The notes below the pieces were generated by a model. The model saw only the letters and a program-made list of their open reading frames with translations, was not told the origin of the DNA and made no database searches. Positions 51,094 through 62,734 of a stretch of DNA of 64,000 nucleotides are shown piece after piece. Positions within the stretch are counted from its first letter, which is position 1. The number at the start of each line of letters is the position of its first letter. Origin of the DNA: Pythium myriotylum (lineage: Eukaryota; Oomycota; Peronosporomycetes; Pythiales; Pythiaceae); NCBI GenBank assembly GCA_023091665.1, contig JALJCQ010000029.1:1-64000 (forward strand), given 5' to 3'. The position numbers and the translations under genes were made by a program.

Positions 51094-52589
51094 GTGGGCA
51101 AATGTGTAACAATGCGAGAGGTCTATTTTGTTTAGGATACTTGAGTATTGGTTGTTCAGGTCGAGCTGGGTCGTTCGCATTCACCTCTGCTTCCAATGAC
51201 ACATGCTCTCGAACGGGAGATGATGGGACTCCCATCTTGAGACCTTCCGATGGCGAGCTTCCGATCCAGTTTGCGAGGCCACGAGCGCGAAGTACACGAC
51301 ATCTGTGAGCTGCACTGCAGTTTGCTGAAACGATGAATCCGCACAGCTGGCTTCGATCGCACTGGAGATCGCGACCAGGGCCTTCCCGGAGCCCGCGGTA
51401 TCTCATCAGCTGAAGAGAGATCAGCATGGATGGAGCCCGTCGAGTCGTTGGGACTGTCTCATTGTGCGTCTCCGTCGAGTAGAAAGTCCAGTCGGCGTCT
51501 GAAACCATCGGACACGTGGGTCTTGTCGAGTGCGCTGTTCGTGCTTCGATCTAGTTCGCTGTGGTCACGTCGAGTCGCTCGTTTTCATTCGATCGTCGAC
51601 GCGGATCCCTCCACCCACGATCTGGGTCGGCCATCATCCACGCCAGCAGCCCCAGTCGTCGGTCGAGCGCTCGAGATCGAAATGTCGCGACGGTGTTGAG
51701 TCTCCTGACAAGATCCCTTCACTCCCGTCTCGAGTGCGTCACTCGCAAACTGGCGCTAGGGAACCTTGATACTTGATTCCCTTGTTGAAGAGATGGCGCG
51801 CCAACGTTAGATCTGGGGAGATGACCATTGACAACAACCTTCCTTACTCGATATCGTCGATCCAGACATCCTGGCAGTCAGGATCGGTTTAAGGAGGCAT
51901 TGCAAGATCCGATTGAGTACCACCTCTGTCATGTTGAACCAGTACTAACATCCCAGCGATGACCTCCTTTTTTCGATACTCCCGTCCGTATCTTGGTTCT
52001 CCGCGCCAATTTTTTTTTTTTAACAACGTTGGCGCCGCGTAAACGATGTTAAACGTTGGGCATCCGCCAACAGACCCATCAGCAACCGTGGGCTCCAACT
52101 ATTCTCTTGCGTCCGCCACGGATTCATCCACGCGACGCCAAAGACCTAGACCTCCCGTGGTCGCCGTCGATAATTAAATAGCCCCGAGCCGCGTCCGTCG
52201 TGGGTCCATCCGTCCGACACCTAAACCTCCGGCCGCCGTCCACTAACACTGGGCGCCGCGACTAAGCGCCCATCCACCTCAACCTCGGATCATGCCGATC
52301 TCCTAACTTGCCCCTATGTATGCACGCCGACATGCCGTTGGTTCTACTTGTACCTCATCGCCTATCGGACGTCGTCCATGAGCAACCTGGCAATTCTCTA
52401 TTAGCAGATGCGTGTGTTTCGTGGACTCTGTAGGATAAATACGACTATCGATTCTCTGTGGACACTGGCAGGCGGAGTTGCGTCCCTCCGCGGCCGAGGG
52501 AAGAAAAGGGGTTCGGGGGTTGTGGGGATATGGGGCTGGAGCTATCGTGGGGGACAAGACTGGAAACGGGCTAGGGGCTCTCTCTCCCC
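51094..52589. other. Intergenic, no gene recognised
   Basis: Only short frames. A minus-strand frame at 51889-52098 (EPRYGREYRKKEV, then GMLVLV) has a faint retroelement look next to a T12 run near 52010, too weak to call. Confidence 0.45.
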
Positions 52590-54749
52590 CTAAAGCTGCA
52601 ACGGGATCATGTCGCTGCCGTCGCCGGGCCGCACGAAAATGGACTCGCGCGTCGACTCGTTGAAGACGACGAACTCGGGTACTTTGGGCGCCTTGGGCAG
52701 CAAGATCATGTCGTCGGAGGCGCGCGACGAGCCCGACGACGACGACATGCGCGCGAGCTCGCTCGCCTGGTGCCGCGGCGGCAGGTGCAGCGACTGGAAC
52801 TTTTGCGAGTGGAGGCGCGGCCCCGCCGACGCCGAGAAGAGCGCCGACGCCGACGAGGAGGCCTCTACGTCGTCAAAGTGCGTCGCCGGCACGCCCGCGA
52901 ACGACTCGTGGTACGGCTCGAGCTCGGGCTCGCCGGCGTGCGACGCGGTCGCGGTGCCGGTCGGCAGCATCGAGAACTTGTAGCCGCCGACGCTGTGCGC
53001 CGTGGGGCGAGCCGCGGGCGGCTTGGGCGCCGAGACCATGGAGCGCGCGAAGATGGGCGGCCCGTCGATGTCGACCTCGTCGTCGTGGAGATCGTCGAGG
53101 TCGTCGAGCGAGAGCTGCGCGAACCCCGTGAGCGCCTCCGAGTCCGAGATCGACCGGTGGTCGCGCATGGGCGGCATGGACGCCGTGAGCAGGTTCTGCG
53201 TGAAGCGAGACTCCTGGCTCGCGGCCGAGCCGCGCAGCAACTGCTCCTCGTACGACATGTGCGAGTACGTCGTGCTCACGGTGGAGCGCGAGATCGAGGC
53301 CTTGGGGTCGAGCGGCGGCTTGGAGAGCATGGCCAGCGAGAGGATCTTGTTGGACGGCGCCGCCAAGTCGTCCTGGTCGTCGACGGCGACGACGCGCTTG
53401 GTGATGGGCAGCGGCGGCGTCGAGCTCGAGTGGAGACGGCTGTGCTGCGACGCGAACATGTTGCCGTCGAAGCTGCCGTCGAGCGAGATCTCGTCGTCGC
53501 TCTCGTGCGAGAGGATGAGCGAGCCCGAGAGCTTGGAGTGGTGGCTGCCGGTCGTGCTGGAGCGGCGCGCGTCGGTCGTCGCGAGCGAGGCCGTCGCGAC
53601 CGCGAGATCGTCGAGCAGCGAGCGGATGCAGCGCGTGCAGCCGCGCGTCTCGGTGTAGTGGTCGCTCGGCAGCGCGGCGGGCGCGATCGTGCCGTGCGTG
53701 GCCGCGAGCACGTCGAAGCGCGACGTGTCGACGAAGCCCGAGCACTTGTTGCACACGGCCTCGCCGCAGAAGCGGCAGTGGTGGCACCGGCGGAACGCGT
53801 AGAAGGCCTTGAGGCAGAGCATGCAGTGGTCGCTGTCCTTCCAGGCCACGCGCGCCGACGCCGCGGCCACGGGCGCCGGCGCCGGCGCCGCCGGTCGCGC
53901 CTGCAGCGCCAAATTGGCGACGCTCATGGCGAGCGCCTGGAGCCACTTTTCGTACTTGCGCGGGCTGCGCAGCGTCGCGGCCACGGGCAGCAGCGAGAGG
54001 AAGAACGAGAGCCGGAAGACGCCGCGCTCGTGGGTCTCTTCCACGACGAAGCCCGTGTTGCGGAAGTGGAGGCGGTCCGTGTTCTTGGACTTTGGTAGCT
54101 CGGGCACGTCTTTGAAGTTGAACGAGGTCATGACGTGGACGCCGAGCAGGCGGTCGTTGCCGTCGCCTCGCCGCGGCGGCGCGCGCGCGGCCGAGCGCCC
54201 GAGCCGCACGAGCGCGCCGCGCGCGTTGCGCTGGAAGCTGTCCTGGTAGCTGGCGACCGTGAAGTCGCGCGCGGCGTCGATGGCGCCCGAGGCCTTGAGC
54301 GCGAGCCAGTCGACCGTGTAGGCGTCGTCCTCGGTGAAGCTCTGGAGCTGGCCGTCGTCGCCGCGCCAGCGCGCCGGCGGGCGCGCGCACGAGAGGTCGT
54401 CGAGGCGCGCGGCGTTGTGGAAGTGGCGCCCGAAGACCTGGTTCATGCGCAGCGCGTAGGCGCTGGAGGACGGCGTCTCGAGCAGCGCGAGCAGCGCGTC
54501 GACGCCGAGGCGCACGGTCGTGACGCCCTTGACGAGGTAGTAGTCGGCCGCGCGGCCGCCGGCGCCGCCGAAGGTCGCCGCGACGCTCACGCTCGCGGGC
54601 AGCACGGCGCCGTTGAGCTCGTAGACCGCCGTGTCGTGCTTCTCCGAGACGTAGCGCCAGCCCGCCTGCACGCCCGCGAGCTCGGCGAGATCGGTCGCCG
54701 CCACGCGCAGGCGCTCGAGCAGCTTGGCCGAGGGCGCCGAGGGCTTCAT
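52590..54749 (-). CDS. FYVE zinc-finger protein with START-like N-terminus
   Basis: This 719-residue intronless protein starts at ATG 54749 (MKPSAPSAKLLERLRVAATD); the frame is open further upstream but reads through low-complexity non-coding DNA. Residues about 25-290 look like a START-type lipid-binding domain, the arrangement common in oomycetes. A FYVE finger lies at about 303-370 (WKDSDHCMLC, RRCHHCRFCGEAVCNKCSG, then GCTRC). It has the W-x-x-D start, the R-x-H-H-C-R core and eight zinc ligands. FYVE domains bind phosphatidylinositol 3-phosphate on endosomes. The C-terminal half is Ser/Asp-rich and probably disordered. The FYVE call is firm; the START call is by length and family habit. 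Confidence 0.9.
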   Translation of the reverse strand: MKPSAPSAKLLERLRVAATDLAELAGVQAGWRYVSEKHDTAVYELNGAVLPASVSVAATFGGAGGRAADYYLVKGVTTVRLGVDALLALLETPSSSAYALRMNQVFGRHFHNAARLDDLSCARPPARWRGDDGQLQSFTEDDAYTVDWLALKASGAIDAARDFTVASYQDSFQRNARGALVRLGRSAARAPPRRGDGNDRLLGVHVMTSFNFKDVPELPKSKNTDRLHFRNTGFVVEETHERGVFRLSFFLSLLPVAATLRSPRKYEKWLQALAMSVANLALQARPAAPAPAPVAAASARVAWKDSDHCMLCLKAFYAFRRCHHCRFCGEAVCNKCSGFVDTSRFDVLAATHGTIAPAALPSDHYTETRGCTRCIRSLLDDLAVATASLATTDARRSSTTGSHHSKLSGSLILSHESDDEISLDGSFDGNMFASQHSRLHSSSTPPLPITKRVVAVDDQDDLAAPSNKILSLAMLSKPPLDPKASISRSTVSTTYSHMSYEEQLLRGSAASQESRFTQNLLTASMPPMRDHRSISDSEALTGFAQLSLDDLDDLHDDEVDIDGPPIFARSMVSAPKPPAARPTAHSVGGYKFSMLPTGTATASHAGEPELEPYHESFAGVPATHFDDVEASSSASALFSASAGPRLHSQKFQSLHLPPRHQASELARMSSSSGSSRASDDMILLPKAPKVPEFVVFNESTRESIFVRPGDGSDMIPLQL

Positions 54750-56107
54750 GTCAACTGGAGTCGCAATGGGCCCCAACGTTGGCGTTGGTGTGGGCGTGGG
54801 GACGTGCGGACGTTGGCGTTGGTTAGACGTGGGCGATGTCGCACGTGACGCCCGGGATCGCGCGGTCGCGGTGGGTACAGCACTGAGAAAAGGAAAAAAA
54901 AAAAAAACGATGCGGTCGGTGGACGCGGCCGGAGGTGACTGCACTGGACTCGACGTCCGGAGCAGCGGCGGCCGGAGCAGAAGGAGCCCGACGACGAGCT
55001 GCGCGAGGCGAGTGTCCAGAAATACACAAAGTGGTGGCGGCGCGCTTGACGTGCTCTCCCCACCGCGTCCAGAGATCCTCGCGGCTTGCGTGGTCAAATT
55101 GACAAGCGCGCCGGTGGCTTGGGCAGTCACGCGGCTGTCGAGTGGACTGGCCCGCCGCGCGGCTCGTCTCCACTGTGGCGCCAGGCTAGCGAACCTGCGA
55201 TCCTTTATGCGCCACAGTAGCACGCGCGCGGCCGCCTATCCAAAAAGCGGACACTTGTGCCTCCAGAACACGATGGTTGCAATGCCTGCGCCCGTGCTTG
55301 CACAGCTCGCTAACGTGACAGCTGGCGTCATTCTGAATTGTAACGGGTTAGGGAAATCATCAGGATTGCCACCCGGTTGTGACGTTGCGGCTTTTCGCCC
55401 AGAAGATCGCGCGCCCAAGAAGGACCTGGATTCTCCCTTGTCGTCCGGACGCTCTGTCCGTCCGGCCGTCCACCTCCGCTGGCTATGCAAGCACACTACA
55501 GCCACGTTGGATCGTGCCAACTCGAAAACCCATCCAACCCCACCCACGACCGGCTCTGTCCTTCCCATCGCGTCCGTTGAAGCCGCTTCAACGTCTTCAA
55601 TAGATGTAGTAGAGGCTCCGGACGCGAGAAAACCAGAACGGCGGTGGACGCGTCGCAAGGACGGAAAGCAATCCTCCAGTCGCGTCAAACCAAACAAACA
55701 AAAGAAATAAATCAACTCGGGGGGGGGGGGGGGGGGGGGGAGGCACGATGCGAAACGCACTGCGACATGAGCGCCCGTTTCCTTCGATATCAGCGCACGC
55801 CAACGCCCGCACTCGCCAGTTCCCACGACGTTTCGCAAAGTGCGTGCGGACCAGTCGTCCGGTGAACCAGTGACCGCGCCCACTAGGGTTCATGGTTCCG
55901 TCCCCACGTGCGGCCGCGGACGGCGCGGTCGCCCGCACCCACCAGCACCCGCCGCCGTCCAACCAACGTGGCGTGCCAGCCGCTCGGCCGGATCCGGAAG
56001 ATCCGCCCGCTTCAACTCCTGCGTTCCCACGCCAACGCCAACGCCCCATCCGGCCGACGCCAACGCGCACGAAATCTTGAATTAAAGAATTCGAATTATA
56101 ATGGACG
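54750..56107. other. Intergenic, no gene; G22 run and repeated CCAACG motif
   Basis: Contains the CGTGCGGACGTTGGCGT motif (54803-54819), further GCCAACGCCAACG copies near 56032-56050, an A13 run (about 54895-54907) and the G22 run at 55719-55740. Confidence 0.5.
55719..55740. repeat. Homopolymer of 22 G
   Basis: Twenty-two consecutive G on the plus strand between the FYVE and MnmG/MTO1 genes. Confidence 0.9.
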
Positions 56108-58317
56108 CTACGCTTGCTGGTGCTGCCGCAGCATCTCCTTGCGCTGCTGCTTGCGCCCCTTGTGCTCCGGGTCCCACTGCTTGCGCATGGCGTACTGGTA
56201 GAGCAGCAGCAGCGTCGCCGAGCGGATGCCGGCGATGCGCGACGCCGCGTGGATGGTCGCCGGCTTGTGCTTGGCGAGCTTCTCCTTCTCCTCGTTCGAG
56301 ATCATGGGCAGCTCGGCGTAGTCGATCCACTCGGGGATCGCCACGTGCTGCTTCTTGCGGAAGGCGTCGATCTCCTGCTTCTGGAGCCGCAGCTGCGTCG
56401 CGTAGAGACACTCGATCTTGACGAGCTCCTTGATCTCGTCCTCCAACGCGTCGGCCTTGTCGTAGCCCTCGGCGCGCCAGATCGCCTCAATGTCCTTGGG
56501 GGTCACGGTCGCGAACGAGAGGATCTGCACCGCCGTGCGCTTGACGCCGTCGAGACTGACCTTGACGCCGTGCTTGTTCCACTGGTGCGGGTCCCTCGCA
56601 AAGCCCTCGAGCGCGTCGCGAGCCCTGTCCATGGCGTGCTCTTTCTTCTCCAGTCGAGCCATGCGCTGCTCGCTGACGCCGGCGCCGTGCTCAAAGGCAC
56701 GCCGTGTGAGCCGCAGATCGGCGTTGTCCTGACGCAGCAGCAGTCTGTACTCGGAGCGAGACGTGAACATTCGGTACGGCTCGTTCGTGCCCAGCGACAC
56801 GAGGTCGTCGATCAGCACGCCAATGAACGCATCGGCGCGGTCGAGCACGAACGGCTCGGCACCGACAGCCGCGAGCCCGGCGTTCATGCCTGCGACGATG
56901 CCCTGCGCTGCTGCTTCTTCGTATCCCGTCGTGCCGTTGATCTGGCCGGCCAGATAGAGCCCATGGATCTTCTTGGTCTCGAGCGTCGGATGCAGCGAGC
57001 GAGGATCGATGTAGTCATACTCGACCGCGTACCCGGGTCGCACCAGCTCCACGTTCTCGAGTCCCTGGATCGTGCGGAGGAGCTGCACCTGGAGATCTTC
57101 AGGAAGTGCTGTGCTGATGCCGTTCGGGTAGACGATCGACGTGTTGAGACCTTCGGGTTCGAGCCAGATCTGGTGGCGGGTGCGATCAGCAAAGCGCAGC
57201 ACCTTCGCATCGATGGACGGGCAGTATCGCGGCCCGACGCCGAGTCCACCGCCGCCGATATACTCGGGCAGTAAATGCAGATTGTCCCGAACGATCTGGT
57301 GGCTTCGCTCGTTCGTGTACGTGGCATGGCAGACGACCTGCTTGTCGTGGAGTGGCACGAGCTGGTTCTCGTGGAGATACGAGAACGGCGTCGCGGGGTC
57401 ATCACTCGGCTGGATCTCGAGGCCGTCGTAGTTGATCGTCGACCCGTCAAGGCGAGGCGGCGTGCCCGTCTTCAGTCGGCCAAGTGGGAACTCGAAGCGC
57501 TCCAGCGTCTTGGCGAGCCCGATCGACGGCGGTTCGAGCCCGTTGCAGTCACGCATGTGGCGTCCCGCCGGGAAGCGGATGTCGCGCCCGAGGTAGATCA
57601 TCCCTCGCAGGAACGTGCCCGTGGTGATGACGACTTTGGAGCATCGAATGGATCGCCCCGAGGCCGTGACGATGCCCTGGATCTGGTTCTGGAGCGGACA
57701 GAGCAGCAGGTCTTCGACGCCTTCTTCCACGAGCGTGAGGTTCGGCACGTCGCGCAGCGTCTGCTGCATGGTCTGCTGGTAAATGTCTCGATCCATCTGC
57801 GCGCGAGGCCCTCGCACGGCCGGCCCTTTGGCCGAGTTGAGCATGCGGAACTGGATGCCGGCGCGGTCCGCGACCTTGCCCATGAGCCCGTCGAGCGCGT
57901 CGACCTCGCGCACGAGCGTGCCCTTGCCCACGCCGCCGATCGAGGGCTGCATGCACCACGAGGCCACGCGTGTGAGCACCGTCGCTACAGCCTGGAGAAG
58001 CAAAGGAAAGCACTCACGTTGCACGACATCTCGCCCACGGTCGAGAGCTTCTGCGTCACGAGCGCCGTGCGCGCGCCTGCACAGCCACCATATCTCATAA
58101 GGCACTCCTCTCCATAGCCGCCTGCCACGCGCTAGCGACGCCTACCGGCTCTTGCCGCGGCGGCAGCAGCCTCGCATCCTGCATGGCCGCCGCCGACGAC
58201 GACGACGTCGAACTCGCGAGCTCCCACACGGTCGTTCGTCGAACTGAGCCACCGTGCGGACGTTGGCGTCCGCAGCGGCCGCACGCACGGCCGCACGAGC
58301 CGCGGCCGCGTCCACAT
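56108..58317 (-). CDS. MTO1: MnmG/MTO1, mitochondrial tRNA wobble-uridine modification enzyme (three exons)
   Basis: Exons 58317-58146, 58076-58018 and 57946-56108 on the minus strand give 2070 nt and 689 residues. The introns (69 and 71 bp) run GTAGGC...GCAG and GTGAGT...GCAG. The ATG at 58317 is chosen because it gives an Arg-rich mitochondrial presequence ([20 protein letters not shown]). The joined product has the FAD-binding [16 protein letters not shown], then [15 protein letters not shown] across the second junction. The family signatures [12 protein letters not shown] and [17 protein letters not shown] follow. MnmG/MTO1 works with MnmE/GTPBP3 to install the carboxymethylaminomethyl-type group (taurinomethyl in some species) at U34 of tRNAs. 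An upstream in-frame ATG at 58398 is possible. Confidence 0.95.
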
Positions 58318-58524
58318 CGTCCGGATCCAACGTCCGGAAGGTCGCGCTGTTGGGCCCACCAGTTTTGTTGGCGTTTGTTTTTTTTCTTTGACAACCATCA
58401 CTCTGACGAGGGACAATCAGTAAAGTGGACCACACTACAATGGACACATTACGTTGCTTATGGAGCCCGCAGCTACACGTTATGGCAACTACCATATCTG
58501 GACACATTAGATACGGATGGCACC

Positions 58525-59591
58525 TCACTGAGTCTTCCGGGTCTCGGTGGGGCTGTCGTGGATCTTGTTCTGGATGTCTTCCTGCTTGCCCGTCTTGACG
58601 AGCATGTAGCCCATGACGAGGAAGAGCACGTACCAGTAGACGTGGAGCACCTGCAGCATGCAGAGCATGGCGTTGACCGGGTAGAGAAAGACGAGCGAGA
58701 CCTCGGGGTTGACCTTTTCGACCATGAAGAGCGTGTTGTAGATAAAGTCGGTCGGGTAGACGTAGAGCCGCGTGTAGCCCCAGGTCGCGAGCAGCGCAAA
58801 GTACATGAGCACGGTGAGCGGCGTGTTGCCCGTGTCGACGACCGACTTGATTGCGTCTAGGGTAAATAACAATAAAAACAACAGCAACCGTGAGATCCAA
58901 TCCTACCCTCGAGATGCCGAGGAGCGACGCCAAACGTACAGGCAGCGACGTCGCCAATGTCGTGGAGGTAGGCGATGAGCGCGCCCTTGGCCGTGTAGTT
59001 GGCGAGGAACGAGCTGCCGATGAGGAAGATGGTGGCCACGTGGTGGAGCAGCATCTCCAAAAAGTCGTTGCGGATGGGCGAGAGCAGCAGCATGTAGATC
59101 AGGCTGTGCGTGTGGTACCCGAGCTGCACGAGGAAGTAGAGCTTGAGCTCTTTGGACGGCGCCTGTCCGATCACCTTGAACGACTCGACGACCTCGCCGT
59201 GGCCGCCGAGCGACTTGGGGAACCATTTCTCGTCTTTCATGATCGCGAACCCGACGGCCGTGATGGCGACAAAGTAGAGAAACTTGAAGAGCACGGTCGC
59301 GAAGCGCTCGACGCGCTCGGGCGTGCGCTTGTTGCGCGCGAGCACGAGGCGCCCGAGCGGCTGGAAGGCGCGCGCGAGCACGAAGCGCACGGCCACGAAC
59401 GCGAGCGCGAGCGCGAGCCCGAGCCCGAGGTCGGCGAACTGCGGCATGGCCGCGTTCTCGCGGAAGGCCGCGGGCGCGCGCATGGCGGCGACGCCGACGA
59501 GCTCGGCGACGAAGATGGGCGCGAGCAGCAGCGTCATGGCGAGCAGCACGCGCTCCTTGGCGTTGAACTCGAGCTTCATCTGCGTGGCCAT
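58525..59591 (-). CDS. TLC-domain membrane protein (LAG1/TRAM-like), copy 1, two exons
   Basis: Exons 59591-58940 and 58856-58525 give 984 nt and 327 residues. The 83-bp intron runs GTACGT...CCTAG. The junction restores LHDIGDVAAYAIKSVVDTG. About seven to eight hydrophobic helices are present. The TLC core includes LGYHTHSLIYMLLL, EMLLHHVATIFLIGSSFLAN and LHDIGD, with the adjacent His pair and the H-D-x-x-D motif of ceramide synthases and relatives. No homeodomain is present. It is clearly related to the two following genes. Ceramide synthase activity is possible but not proven, since the TLC family also includes proteins of other function. Confidence 0.85.
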
Positions 59592-60124
59592 GGCGGCGAG
59601 GAGACAGTGCCGACGAGGTTCTGAGCTCCCGAGGAGCTACGGGTATAATAGTCATAGTTTTGGGGGTCCCAGAAGGGGGTACCAGATGGCGATGTGGGAC
59701 GAGCCAGATTCTGAGATGGCAGGAAGAGAAGAAGAGAAAAGAAAGGGCGGGAGAGACGACGAAACGCATCTCGAAACGGTTGTTCTTGGATTTTGTAGAG
59801 AAGGCTCTTGTAGAGGGAGAGAATTGAGGTGAGAAGAGCATGGGTACATCTGTGACGTGTGTGTGTGTGAGAGAGAGAAGGTGAGAAAGGCGGCCGCCCC
59901 CGGGGATGGCGTGAGCGCTGGGCAGCACGAAAAAGCCCACGAACCGTATCTGGAGCCCTCGGATGCTTCAGCAAGGGAGACGTGGCAGTCCCCGCGAGGT
60001 CACTCCGGGGAGGATGAAGCGCAAGGAAGATGAAACGCAAGTCCTTCGAGAAAGAGAGTTCAGACCGTAGAAAGACCGTGGTTGCATTGTAATACTGTAC
60101 AGAATGATAAACCTATCGATGGAC
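59592..60124. other. Intergenic; GA/CT-rich promoter region
   Basis: Upstream of TLC copy 1 lies a GA-rich stretch (about 59715-59885) with TGTGTGTGTGAGAGAGAGA. No gene is evident. Confidence 0.5.
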
Positions 60125-61423
60125 CTAGTCGAGTAGCTCCATTGAGAGCTGCGGTACGAGCATGAGACTTCCGTTGATCCCACTCGTGCATCGCCGCAGC
60201 GCCTTCACGACCGTCTGCGGCGTCGCCGTACTGAGCGTCGCCGTCTGAGGCTTCGATTGTGTCTGCGATTGGAGTTGCGCTTTTGTCGAAAGGAACTCCA
60301 CAGCCACATCGACTTCGTTAAGAGTTTGTTGCTCCTCTTGCTGTTGCGGCTGGATCGGCTGCTTGTCCATCGCCGTCTTCGAGCGACCACAAGCCGACGA
60401 AGAAGAGGAAGAAACCGCAAAGAACAGCACGCGACGGTACTTGCTCGCGAACAACACGAACCAGTACATCTGCATGACCATGATCATCAGCAACATGATG
60501 TTGATCGCGCACATGAAGGCCACCGACACGTCCGGCAAGACCTTGGCGCCCTCCACGAGCGTGTGCACCAGCACGTCGCGCGGGTACACGTAGATGCGCA
60601 GGTAGGCCCACGTGCTCAACAAAGTCACGAAGGACAGAGCCTTGAGCGGCTTGTGATCCATGTCACCAGCGACAAAGTAGATGTACTGGAAGAGGTCGCT
60701 CAGGTCGTTGAGGATCATGACGTTGGCGCCGAACGCGACGAAGTTGGTCATGTACGAGCTCACGAGTAGACCGACCGTGACGATGTCGTGGAGCACGAGC
60801 TCAAAAGTGGACTTGTCGTGCTTGCGCAGGAAGGTGACGTAGATGAGGTTGTGGGTCTGGTACCCCATGATCACCTGGTAGTAGGTCTTGACGCCAGCGC
60901 GAAGCGGCTCATTCGCGACCGTGAGTGCGAGCGCCGGGTTGCCGCTGCCTCCGAGCGACGTGGGGAACCAGACCTCGTCTCGCACGACGCAGATGCCGAC
61001 GATGGCGATGGTAGTGAAGTAGAGGAACTCGAAGACGGAGTGTCCGAACTGGTGGAATCGGAAGGGGTCGGCGCGCGTGGCCGGGTCCATGAGCTTGTTG
61101 GCGAGCGGTCGTGCGGCGTCCGAGACGATGTATCGGAGCGAGATGAACAGGAGCGCGATGGGTGGCACGATACTGAGGTCGTGCAGCTGTGGCATGATCG
61201 TGCCATCGTGGAAGACGGGTGATTCGCGGATATTGAGGGTGCCGATGACGAGAAGGATGGCGACGGGGAGGAGCAGAGCGAGCACGCCGACGTTGATGTA
61301 GAAGTCGGTGTTGTCGGTGTGGACGGTGTTGCCATTGGTCTTGTGGCCGTGTTTGATGTCGGCGTGTGGCTTGTTGATCGTTGAGGCTTTAGTTTTGACG
61401 GTGTTGGCGGTGAGGTCGAACAT
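60125..61423 (-). CDS. TLC-domain-like membrane protein, copy 2
   Basis: This 432-residue intronless protein starts at ATG 61423. After 40 hydrophilic residues, about seven helices follow the same plan as TLC copy 1 (MGYQTHNLIYVTFL, ELVLHDIVTVGLLVSSYMTN, LNDLSDLFQYIYF). The paired histidines of the TLC core are reduced to a single H (VLHD) and the HD motif reads ND, so ceramide-synthase chemistry is doubtful. The C-terminal 120 residues are hydrophilic and Gln/Thr-rich. The membrane core appears identical, bar one base seen, to the gene at 62735. The Gln/Thr-rich tail differs. Confidence 0.8.
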   Translation of the reverse strand: MFDLTANTVKTKASTINKPHADIKHGHKTNGNTVHTDNTDFYINVGVLALLLPVAILLVIGTLNIRESPVFHDGTIMPQLHDLSIVPPIALLFISLRYIVSDAARPLANKLMDPATRADPFRFHQFGHSVFEFLYFTTIAIVGICVVRDEVWFPTSLGGSGNPALALTVANEPLRAGVKTYYQVIMGYQTHNLIYVTFLRKHDKSTFELVLHDIVTVGLLVSSYMTNFVAFGANVMILNDLSDLFQYIYFVAGDMDHKPLKALSFVTLLSTWAYLRIYVYPRDVLVHTLVEGAKVLPDVSVAFMCAINIMLLMIMVMQMYWFVLFASKYRRVLFFAVSSSSSSACGRSKTAMDKQPIQPQQQEEQQTLNEVDVAVEFLSTKAQLQSQTQSKPQTATLSTATPQTVVKALRRCTSGINGSLMLVPQLSMELLD

Positions 61424-62734
61424 ATTGTGTTATGTTTGATGTCGATCCGTCGATTGCGGAATTGGGAGGAATGTCGTCCGCGAGAGGCGATGTGCCGCGT
61501 CGGGTGGAAGTTGTGGAGTGATCGATGGGATGGATGCTGAGCCGGATGTGTGCACAACCGGAGAGTGGGTTAAGAGGCCTCTACTCCATGTGGTCAGAGA
61601 GTGAAAAACGTCTCACCTCGTAGCGACACGGGTGTGACGGGCGCTTTGATTAACTTCTCATATCTAGTAGTAGCATTCGTCCAGCCCATCGGACTTACGA
61701 AACGAGGTTATTGAAATTTTGATTGGGATTATTACGACTTCTTTTTATTTGGAACTTCGCGTGGCCTTGGTCTTTCGATTCAAAACTTCGCTAATCATGA
61801 TTACGATAATACCGACCTAAATTTTGCGACCGATTCGTCGTGGACTGCCTGGCCCGTAATCGCAGCGTCGCATGAGAAAGCAGCAGCAGATACAAAGCTC
61901 TATAGTTGCATCCAGTCCTTAACTAAAAAAGAGCGCCTTGTTGCTTCTGCGGTCTCCACAACGTCGAACTGCGACGCATACACGAAATATTCGGACGCCT
62001 CCCGATGGCTGAGGTCCGAATATTTGTTTTGCGGCGGCCGACGTGAGCGTGAGGATCGACCAAGGGCTCCTATTAGTCGACTGATGGGATGTGCAGCGAG
62101 CAAGTGAGTGCCGACAAATCGTTGGGCTTTGAGTGTCCACGAACTGTAACCACTCCATAATACGGTACTCGTAATTCTATGCTTTGTACCCCTGAGCATG
62201 GCGTGCTGATAAGTCCGTGAGCATTTGAGTGTTGCTCGAGCCGTCAACGAGCCATCATCGCGTCGCCAACATACAGCACGGACTCGCTACGGATGCTGGG
62301 AGATGCTGCTCGGCATTTGTCCGTCAATCAGTGGATCAGTCCGACGTCCGGACTCAGCTGATGGAGATCAGTCAGTCCTTTCTCAGCACACGGAACTGAG
62401 ACATGCTCCGTCACTTCACCCATCAATACTCTTGCCAATTGATGGATTTTATCCATGTGAGGCAAAATACGGATACCATGCGACTCCACGACTTGCCTGG
62501 GAGGCAATGGCAAAGACACACAGGCAGCTGCTCTGTACTCAACGAGGAGAGATCGATCGCGCTGGATGTTCCAGTATGCAGCTGCAATGAAGGTTGGCAG
62601 AGTCATGCCCAACTAAACCAACGAGTCGCCTCGTCGAATTCCAAGATAAAAGCTCTTTCGCATTATCGTAGTACTGTACAGACTAGTATCTATCGATGGA
62701 ACTCTCGTTGGGTCCCAACTAAACTATCCGAAAC
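61424..62734. other. Intergenic, no gene recognised
   Basis: No domain-bearing frame. A weak inverted repeat GGACGCCTCCCGATGG...GGTCCGAATATTTG (about 61985-62030, pairing CGAATATTCGGAC/GTCCGAATATT) is visible, along with the 5' flank of copy 2 and the 3' flank of copy 3. Confidence 0.5.

Noticed and set aside
51889..52098. Retroelement Gag start on the minus strand
   Set aside because: Only a vague resemblance over about 25 residues next to a T12 run; not enough to call.
52770..54390. Long frames of 442 and 505 codons in other frames of the FYVE gene
   Set aside because: Extreme Arg/Ala composition in GC-rich DNA and no domain; shadows of the FYVE coding frame.
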